From Rickettsiales bacterium (GTDB lineage: Bacteria > Pseudomonadota > Alphaproteobacteria > Rickettsiales > UBA1997), in the NCBI GenBank assembly GCA_031255235.1, contig JAIRSX010000044.1, positions 1 through 6,582 of the forward strand: a DNA stretch of 6,582 bases, written 5' to 3'. The position numbers and the translations under genes are program-made. This document shows, one piece after another, positions 1 through 4,456 of the stretch. The number at the start of each line of letters is the position of its first letter. The stretch's first letter is position 1. The notes beneath the pieces are model-generated. The model was not told where the DNA came from, did no database searches, and saw only the letters and a program-made list of their open reading frames with translations.

Positions 1-85
1 ATGTGGGTTAAGGAGAAAATCAGTGACTGGGGTTAAGTCGTAACAAGGCATCCCTACCGGAAGGTGGGGATAGACTACCATCCTA
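1..85 (+). rRNA. rrs: 16S ribosomal RNA, 3' end (partial)
   Basis: This is the last part of the small-subunit rRNA; the 5' part lies outside the window. The universal decoding-site segment GACTGGGGTTAAGTCGTAAC followed by AAGG spans about 25-48. Helix 45 is intact at 50-71: a 9-bp stem (one G-U pair) closed by the GGAA loop (59-62) that is normally dimethylated by KsgA. The covarying stem argues for a functional gene, not a decayed fragment. The tail after helix 45 is unusual. Aligned with E. coli, the anti-Shine-Dalgarno CCUCC corresponds to CCAUC at 78-82, or CCUCC with an inserted A (CCAUCC, 78-83). The mature 3' end at about 85 is inferred from alignment only. The bases after AAGG (CATCCC) also differ from the usual bacterial sequence under the common 1492R primer. 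Confidence 0.9.
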
Positions 86-95
86 CAACTTAAAC

Positions 96-153
96 CCTCG
101 TTTACACGAGGTAATGACAAAAAACAAACCTTCTCTCGAGGTTATCGAGAGAG
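96..153 (+). other. Two hairpins in the 16S 3' trailer
   Basis: A 5-bp stem CCTCG/CGAGG with a 6-nt loop lies at 96-111. A 7-bp stem CTCTCGA/TCGAGAG (133-139 with 145-151, extendable by two pairs) has a 5-nt loop. They lie between the predicted mature 16S end and the terminator, so they would be in the precursor trailer, possibly as processing signals. No tRNA and no 23S sequence is visible here. The role is inferred from position. Confidence 0.5.
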
Positions 154-191
154 TTGCATCTGAATACTCTTTTTCTTTCTTGTACTAGTGA

Positions 192-232
192 ATACAAAAA
201 GCTGATCTTAATAGGTCAGCTTTTTGTGTATT
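192..232 (+). terminator. Intrinsic terminator after 16S rRNA
   Basis: A strong inverted repeat of about 14 bp (192-205 pairing with 216-229, one G-U pair) has a 10-nt loop. The stem includes an A5 run on the left arm and a T5 run on the right arm, so it could act in either direction. It ends the 16S transcript about 110 nt after the mature end, which separates it from any 23S gene. From here to 280 I see nothing further. Confidence 0.75.
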
Positions 233-280
233 GAAATAAAAATAAGTCAACCCCTAAATACCTAAAAAGGTGAATAAATT

Positions 281-309
281 TTGCAAAAAGAGGAAAATGG
301 GATTATAAT
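281..309 (+). promoter_or_regulatory. Promoter of the DGR variable-protein gene
   Basis: A -35 element TTGCAA (281-286), a 17-bp spacer and an exact consensus -10 TATAAT (304-309) give a sigma-70-type promoter. The transcript would start near 316 and leave a leader of about 70 nt before the ATG at 386. A second TATAAT (350-355) has no good -35 partner. The promoter before the surface protein at 4457 has the same TTGC-N-TATAAT layout. Confidence 0.6.
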
Positions 310-385
310 ATATTAGAAAATAATGTAGAAACTTATCTTTGTTATAAAGTATAATTTCTATTTATTCTTTTACTCTTTGATTGTT

Positions 386-1540
386 ATGGAAATGTGAAAG
401 ACATTTGCTTTAAAACTTCCACTTTTAGTTGTTTTGGTGTTACCAGTTTGTTTTTTGGGACTTACTGTTTCTGCAAAAGATACTACAGGTAAAAGAGCGA
501 TTCTTTTGTCTGCTTCATGTGATGCTACTGTAGCAGGAAAGTTAAGGTATTCTAATGGCTGTATGCAGTATTGTTCGTGAACAGAGCGAAAAAATAGATT
601 TGGATGTGCTGCTACTACACAGGTAGCTAATTGTACTCATAAGCCTGATAATTCTTCTTATAATGGAAGTGGAATAGTGACGACTGTATGGGATGGTTCT
701 GCTTGGACACCTACTACGGTTTCTGTTTATAGTTGAACTAATAGTAGTACTAATACTTGTACTTTTGATTGTGATGAAGGATATTCTTATAATGTTCCTT
801 TTGATTTGTGTGAACCACATAGGGCGGCATGTGAGACGGAGGATGGTCTAACATTAAGTGGATATACAATAGCTGCTTGTAATGTAGGAGCATTAGAGGC
901 TGGTACAGGGACCTCTTCATATGGATATCATTTTCAGCGAGGGAATAATTTCGGATTTGACGCTTATCCAGGTACAACGGTAGATACTACTGGCTTGGAA
1001 GATTTAGTAGATGCTAGTGGATATGGTCCGACAACAGCTACTGGATATACAGCTAGTGGATACTATGAGAGGGATTTGTTTATTAGGACAGATAATGCTT
1101 TAACCAACTATGATTGGTCGAGTGTGCAGAATGACAATCTTTGGGGGAATAATGGAACAGAGGAGGATAGACAAGGTCCATGTGCTACAGGGTGGCATGT
1201 TCCTACGAATGCGGAATGGTTAGGATTAATGAGGGCAGTATGTTATGCAGGAATATTTAGTGGGAATGGAAATTGTGCAGCGTCATCGTGGACTACTAAT
1301 TTTACGACTGCCGATAGGGATGCGATAGTAAATTATTTGAATCTACCGCTAGCCGGTAACCGTAATCGTTCCTCAGGTGCGTTAGCGCTTCAGGGTTCGC
1401 ACGCGCGCTATTGGGCATCGACGCCTAATGGTACTTACGCATATTACCTGAGCATGCTCGCCTCGAACCTTTACCCGCAGCACTACAACAATCGTGCGTA
1501 CGGTTTCTCGGTCCGCTGTTTCAAGAACTCTACGCCGTAG
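386..1540 (+). CDS. Secreted DGR target (variable) protein, FISUMP/lectin-like C-terminus
   Basis: The protein is 384 aa when TGA is read as Gly (in-frame TGAs at 395, 578, 734; stop TAG 1538). Residues about 1-30 form a Sec signal peptide: a basic n-region, a Leu/Val-rich core and a likely cut after TVSA. An alternative start at 392 gives a more typical signal peptide; neither start has a Shine-Dalgarno. Residues 31-150 are Cys- and Ser/Thr-rich with a CTFDCDEGYSYN motif, a style common in surface proteins of these phyla. The C-terminal part has the pattern of the Fibrobacter succinogenes major paralogous (FISUMP) domain: GPCATGWHVPTNAEW (264-278), LPLAGNRN, YWAST, and a closing GFSVRCF. This resembles the C-type-lectin-like fold used by known DGR targets. 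VR codes for residues 323-380. The 11 diversified residues are 335, 338, 341, 351, 354, 356, 358, 363, 366, 367 and 372, and five of them are Tyr. The role is probably variable ligand binding at the cell surface; the ligand is unknown. Confidence 0.9.
1350..1525 (+). repeat. DGR variable repeat (VR)
   Basis: This is a 176-nt copy of TR (2565-2740; constant offset 1215) at the 3' end of the target gene, ending 12 nt before the stop codon. The mismatched positions are 1388, 1389, 1397, 1406, 1407, 1436, 1445, 1452, 1457, 1458, 1472, 1481, 1484 and 1499. All are A in TR and none affects a TR C, G or T. The first 38 nt and the last 26 nt (1500-1525) are identical to TR. The 3' identical block, ending GCTGTTTCAAG, is the candidate initiation-of-mutagenic-homology (IMH) site where cDNA synthesis and homing would start. 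The segment is much richer in GC than the gene around it. Confidence 0.97.
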
Positions 1541-1544
1541 GCGT
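1532..1544 (+). other. Small hairpin across the stop codon, just past VR
   Basis: ACGCC-GTA-GGCGT is a perfect 5-bp stem with a GTA loop. It begins 6 nt after the VR end and contains the TAG stop. In the Bordetella phage DGR, a hairpin/cruciform a few bases past VR promotes homing; the position fits, the function is inferred. Its stem is shorter than the phage one. Confidence 0.45.
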
Positions 1545-1567
1545 GTCGTTGGTCTCTTTGTCCCTTT

Positions 1568-1597
1568 GGACGGTTCCGTAGGAACCGTCCTTTTTTT
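1568..1597 (+). terminator. Terminator / DGR cruciform candidate downstream of VR
   Basis: GGACGGTTCC-GTA-GGAACCGTCC is a perfect 10-bp stem with a 3-nt GTA loop, followed at once by seven T residues. As RNA it is a strong intrinsic terminator for the variable-protein gene. As DNA it lies 42 nt past VR and could extrude as a cruciform like the target-site hairpins of known DGRs. It has the same GTA loop as the smaller hairpin at 1532. Confidence 0.8.
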
Positions 1598-1858
1598 GTA
1601 GCATATTTTTTTTGAAATCCCTTTTTTGCGGTGTATGTGATTTGGGTTTTTTTCTTGTGTTGGAAAAATATGATACATTTCCCCCGATAAAGGTAGCTGA
1701 TTTTCGCAACGTAGTGAGAAAATCAGACCGAGAATTTTTGTAGTGTCATTTGTGTAAAAGACCTTTTTCCCCGAAGTATCGAGAGATTTTTTCTGTCTTT
1801 TTCAAGAGAACGATTCTGAAATTATTTTCAGAATTATGATTATTTTTTGATAAAAGGG

Positions 1859-1886
1859 TTGATACTTTGCAGAAAAAAAGTATATT
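1859..1886 (+). promoter_or_regulatory. Candidate promoter for MutS-like/TR/avd/RT unit
   Basis: TTGATA (1859-1864), a 16-bp spacer and TATATT (1881-1886) give a reasonable sigma-70-type match about 100 nt upstream of the ATG at 1989. It would allow one transcript through TR, avd and RT. Such matches arise by chance in sequence this AT-rich. Confidence 0.4.
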
Positions 1887-1931
1887 TTTTTCATTACCAA
1901 AAAAATATTAGCATTTGATTGTTGCTGTCTC

Positions 1932-1958
1932 TTGGATGTTCAAAACAGATGCTATAAC
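1932..1958 (+). promoter_or_regulatory. Alternative promoter for the MutS-like gene
   Basis: An extended -10 (TGC then TATAAC, 1953-1958) is preceded by TTGGAT (1932-1937) at a short 15-bp spacing. It is closer to the ATG at 1989 than the candidate at 1859. Which one is used cannot be told from sequence. Confidence 0.3.
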
Positions 1959-1988
1959 AAAAATAAAATTTATCCTAATAAAAATATA

Positions 1989-2417
1989 ATGAAAACAAAT
2001 TTTGAACATTGGCTGTATTTAAAACGTTTAGTAGAAAGCAGAGAAAAGCTTCTACTTTTTTATTCTTGAGTTTTTTATAAAACTTTTGAGACTGATGCAG
2101 AATTTTTATCTGCTAAATTTTGATTTCAAGTATTAGAAAAATGAGGCTATGAAACGGTTGGGTTTCCGATATCTACAGCAGATAAATATTTGGAACAGCT
2201 TAGAGAGCAGGGGTATTCTTATCAGATTCTCAGAAATAATCAAGATGAACTTTCTCTATTAGAAGATTTTGATGGTACTTTTCCATTAACTTATGACAAA
2301 GAAAATGTCAGATTTTTAGAAAAGAAACAGGAAGTTTCTTCACTTTTTGAAGAAAAATTTCAGCACTTCCTTCAGGATTTGGATGTCCTTGTGAAGAAAT
2401 ACATTATTTATGAATAG
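1989..2417 (+). CDS. DGR-associated MutS domain I-like protein
   Basis: The protein is 142 aa with TGA as Gly at residues 27, 45 and 52 (nt 2067, 2121, 2142); the stop is TAG. Residues 9-84 follow the MutS mismatch-recognition domain: LYLK..., LLLFYSGVFYKTFETDAEFL (21-40) matches MutS LLFYRMGDFYELFYDDA, and VGFP...YLEQLREQGY (57-76) matches AGIPYH...YLAKLVNQG. The mismatch-intercalating Phe is kept (F29), but the Glu of the F-x-E motif is Lys (K31). No clamp, lever, ATPase or dimerisation domain follows. Instead there is a charged, probably helical tail (about 109-142), so this is a stand-alone domain. A full MutS has about 850 residues. It lies directly upstream of TR. I recall MutS-like accessory proteins being reported in some DGRs. 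Binding of TR/VR heteroduplex or of the RT/RNA complex is inference. The start has an A-rich leader (taataaaaatata) and no Shine-Dalgarno. Confidence 0.75.
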
Positions 2418-2438
2418 TTAATGATCCTGGTCGGAATT

Positions 2439-2540
2439 TACTATGCTAAGGTATAGTAGAGAGTACCAATGATAGAGTTCAGTGGTTCACCGAACAGAGA
2501 TGTTTGGTAGTAAAAGTTGTATATCAAGTGGTTGATATAC
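2439..2540 (+). ncRNA. Structured RNA region 5' of the template repeat
   Basis: Four helices are packed between the MutS-like stop codon and TR. H1: TACTATGC/GTATAGTA (2439-2446 with 2451-2458, one G-U, loop TAAG). H2: TACCAA/TTGGTA (2464-2469 with 2504-2509) encloses H3, GTTC-A-GTG/CAC-C-GAAC (2477-2484 with 2488-2495). H4: GTATATCAA/TTGATATAC (2519-2527 with 2532-2540), a perfect 9-bp stem with loop GTGG, ends 24 nt before TR. The frame upstream of 2450 is stopped and no protein is evident, so this is probably part of the DGR template RNA. Known DGR RTs need structured RNA flanking TR, although in the Bordetella phage the needed part lies 3' of TR. Confidence 0.6.
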
Positions 2541-2564
2541 ACAAAGTAGAAATCACTTTCATTT

Positions 2565-2740
2565 TAGCCGGTAACCGTAATCGTTCCTCAGGTGCGTTAG
2601 CGAATCAGGGTACGCACGCGAACTATTGGGCATCGACGCCTAATGGTACTAACGCATATAACCTGAACATGAACGCCTCGAACCTTAACCCGCAGAACAA
2701 CAACAATCGTGCGAACGGTTTCTCGGTCCGCTGTTTCAAG
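2565..2740 (+). repeat. DGR template repeat (TR)
   Basis: This is the 176-nt donor for VR. It holds about 48 adenines, concentrated in AAC/AAT codons in the VR reading frame. Eleven codons have changed in VR: nine AAC, one AAT and one ACG. Because mutable codons end in C or T, randomising their first two bases cannot create a TAA or TAG stop. Only 4 of 58 TR codons end in A (tca, tta, gca, gca), unlike the A-ending codons preferred elsewhere. TR lies between the MutS-like gene and avd, 36 nt before the avd start. Confidence 0.97.
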
Positions 2741-2776
2741 TGCTCTTTCTATGTTTTTTATCTCTCCTTTTTTTGT

Positions 2777-3115
2777 ATGGCTACATATGATAATCTACCT
2801 GTTTATAAAATAAGTTATGATTTATTATTGCAGCTTTTCATGGTTATTAAAAACTTTTCCAAGGAGTTTAAGTATAGTTTGTGAGATGCTATGAAAAGTA
2901 CGATGTTGCAAGTTATTACTTATATCTATAAAGCTAATATGAAAGAGGAGAGAAAAAAGCATATTATTTTTGCTAGAGAAAATATAGAAATTTTAAAATT
3001 GTACCTTAGAGTTTCAAAAGATTTACATATTTTATCATTAAAACAATTTGTGACCTTATCTTCTCTAGTGGAAGATATCTCAAAACAACTTACTGCTTGG
3101 CAAAGAAGTTTATAA
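2777..3115 (+). CDS. avd: Accessory variability determinant (Avd), RT partner
   Basis: The protein is 112 aa with one TGA (2882) read as Gly36; the stop is TAA. Family features by eye: an N-terminal LPVYKISYDLLLQLF helix, the KNFSKEFKYSLGDAM segment where Avd and 23S-intervening four-helix-bundle proteins have FP(K/R)xxKYTLG, then three more helices rich in Lys/Arg with NIEILKLYLRVSKDL and LSLKQFVTLSSLVEDISKQL, ending in WQRSL. Known biology: Avd forms a basic barrel-shaped pentamer that binds the DGR RT and template RNA and is needed for mutagenic cDNA synthesis. Under the standard code only the last 74 residues would be called. The start is the ATG after a pyrimidine-rich run, without a Shine-Dalgarno. 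It lies 36 nt after TR and 46 nt before the RT gene. Confidence 0.9.
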
Positions 3116-3161
3116 TCTTTTTGGAAATGCTTTTTGAAGTATTTATTTTTTTAATAAAAAA

Positions 3162-4388
3162 ATGTTGGTTCATGATCCTTCTCAGTTATGTTGTGATCTT
3201 TTCCAGGCTTATTATGATGCTAGAAAAAATAAAAGGAATACTTTGAATCAGCTTTCTTTTGAATTTTCTCTGGAAGAAAATCTTTTTAAACTTTACCAAG
3301 ATTTATTAGAAGGTACTTATACTATAGGACAAAGTATTTATTTTATTCAAAATGTTCCTGTTAAACGTGAAGTCTTTGCGGCAAATTTTAGAGATAGAAT
3401 AGTTCATCATTTGATTTATAATTATGTCGCTCCCATAGCAGAAAAGCTCTTTATTTATGACAGTTATAGTTGTCGTATCTCTAAATGAACTAAATTGTGA
3501 GTTGAAAGAATAGATACCTTTATGAGAAGATGTAGTGAAAATTATACTAAAGATTGTTATATTTTAAAATTAGATATTCAAGGTTATTTTATGTCTATAC
3601 ATAAAGATATTTTATATAATCAGATTTCTTCCTTATTGTATAACAATATTGGTCAATTAACTCTTCCTGTGGATATAGAATTTCTTCTTCATCTTATTTA
3701 TTTAGTTATCTATAATGATCCTACTAGAAATGCTTTTTTTAAATGAAGAATTGCTGATTATGAATGATTACCTCATTCAAAGAGTTTGTTTTCTGCGAGA
3801 TTTAATTGTGGATTACCTATAGGTAATCTAACTAGTCAGCTTTTTTCTAATATTTATTTACATGATTTTGATAGTTATGTTAAAGATGAGTTGAAGTTGC
3901 CGTATTATGGTCGCTATGTGGATGATTTTATTATTATGCATTCAGATAAAGAATATTTAAAAAAACTGATTCCTCTTTTGTCCTCTTTTCTTCAACAGCA
4001 TCTTATGTTATCTCTTCATCCCAAGAAAATTTATTTACAACATTATACTAAAGGAGTATCATTTGTCGGAACGATTATAAAACCTTATAGGAAATATATT
4101 AGAAAAAGAACTTTGGGATATTTTTATCAAAAGATTCAACAATTAAATAAACAATTAATGCAAATACATGAGGAAGAAAATTTACTCGTACAATGAGCAC
4201 TTCTCACCTCTGTTAAAAGCAATTTTTTATCAACGATAAATTCTTATCTGGGATTTTTAAAACATACAAAAAGTTTTAAAAAAAGGAAACATTTGTTGGA
4301 TCAGCATGTTCTTCCAGAATTTTGGGAATATTTTGTTTGTAATGCTTCGTATACCAAAGTTACCATGAATACGAAAAAAGTCCCTTAA
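3162..4388 (+). CDS. DGR reverse transcriptase
   Basis: The protein is 408 aa with five TGA codons read as Gly (residues 109, 113, 195, 202, 345); the stop is TAA. It copies TR RNA into cDNA with errors at adenines. RT motifs in order: FRDRIVHHLIYN and the SCRISKGTK segment (about 105-111, whose Gly is a TGA), motif A KLDIQGYF with catalytic D138, GLPIGNLTSQ (217-226), and YVDD (252-255) with catalytic D254 and D255. The IGxxxSQ motif at 220-226, in place of the QGxxxSP of most RTs, is diagnostic of the DGR clade. The C-terminal thumb carries NSYLGFLKHTKSFKKRK, typical of DGR RTs. The length is normal and all catalytic residues are present, so the enzyme looks active. The start context is ttaataaaaaaATG with no Shine-Dalgarno. 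It is last in the cassette after avd. Standard-code gene callers would break it into at least three pieces. Confidence 0.97.
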
Positions 4389-4391
4389 TTT

Positions 4392-4420
4392 TTGCTTTTT
4401 TTATAAAAAGATGTTATAAT
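4392..4420 (+). promoter_or_regulatory. Promoter of the LRR surface-protein gene
   Basis: TTGCTT (4392-4397), a 17-bp spacer and TATAAT (4415-4420) preceded by an extended -10 TG (4412-4413) form one of the best promoter matches in the window. It starts 4 nt after the RT stop and lies 37 nt before the ATG at 4457, so the surface-protein gene can be transcribed independently of the DGR. No strong terminator separates it from the RT gene; only a weak A-run/T-run pairing around 4374-4402 is visible. Confidence 0.65.
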
Positions 4421-4456
4421 AGAATAGATAATATTTATTTCTTGTATCTATGTAAC

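Larger units (their letters stand above)
1598..1988. other. Gene-free AT-rich spacer with T-tracts and two hairpins
   Basis: No convincing reading frame exists here in either code. The left part has three more T-runs (1606-1613, 1622-1627, 1647-1653). A 9-bp inverted repeat CTGATTTTC/GAAAATCAG (1697-1705 with 1718-1726) has a 12-nt loop. A second 9-bp one, ATTCTGAAA/TTTCAGAAT (1813-1821 with 1826-1834), has a 4-nt loop and is followed by a loose T-rich stretch. Either could terminate transcription or shape the DNA between VR and the accessory genes. Promoter candidates for the downstream genes follow. Confidence 0.5.
281..4388 (+). other. Diversity-generating retroelement (complete DGR cassette)
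   Basis: The locus contains every core DGR part on one strand: promoter, variable-protein gene with VR at its 3' end, hairpins past VR, a MutS-like accessory gene, TR, avd, and a DGR-clade reverse transcriptase. VR (1350-1525) and TR (2565-2740) align over 176 nt with no gap. There are 14 mismatches, all at TR adenines: eight A-to-T, four A-to-C and two A-to-G. Known biology: the RT with Avd copies TR RNA with errors at adenines and the cDNA replaces VR, leaving TR unchanged. All four genes use TGA as glycine, so the element is adapted to the host code. No transposase, integrase or phage gene is seen, so this looks like a resident chromosomal DGR. Confidence 0.96.

Noticed and set aside
386..484. 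Lipoprotein signal in the target protein (Cys near residue 22)
   Set aside because: The residues before the Cys (L-P-V-C) do not fit a lipobox; a type I cut after TVSA is more likely.
542..977. Minus-strand open frames opposite the target gene's N-terminal part
   Set aside because: They are low-complexity Ser/Thr/Ile-rich shadows of the + strand gene, which has a signal peptide and a continuous frame once TGA is Gly.
386..1540. Pseudogene or frameshifted gene due to in-frame TGAs
   Set aside because: The same TGA-to-Gly reading repairs all five genes without any frame change, so these are recoded sense codons and not nonsense mutations.
1591..1653. Phased T-tracts as a bent-DNA element
   Set aside because: The T-runs start at 1591, 1606, 1622 and 1647, which is not a 10-11 bp phase.
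1382..1678. Minus-strand 98-aa frame opposite VR and the terminator
   Set aside because: It crosses the VR, the stop codon and the terminator hairpin of the real gene and is explained by the GC-rich VR; the basic composition is not a known fold.
2504..2884. Plus-strand 126-aa frame covering TR as a separate gene or second target
   Set aside because: Its middle is the TR itself and its end is the Avd N-terminus cut at a recoded TGA. It has no signal peptide or FISUMP N-terminal part, so it is not a second variable protein.
3162..4388. Group II intron or retron RT
   Set aside because: The IGNLTSQ motif, the nearby TR/VR pair and Avd place it in DGRs. No intron RNA domains or msr/msd structure is visible.
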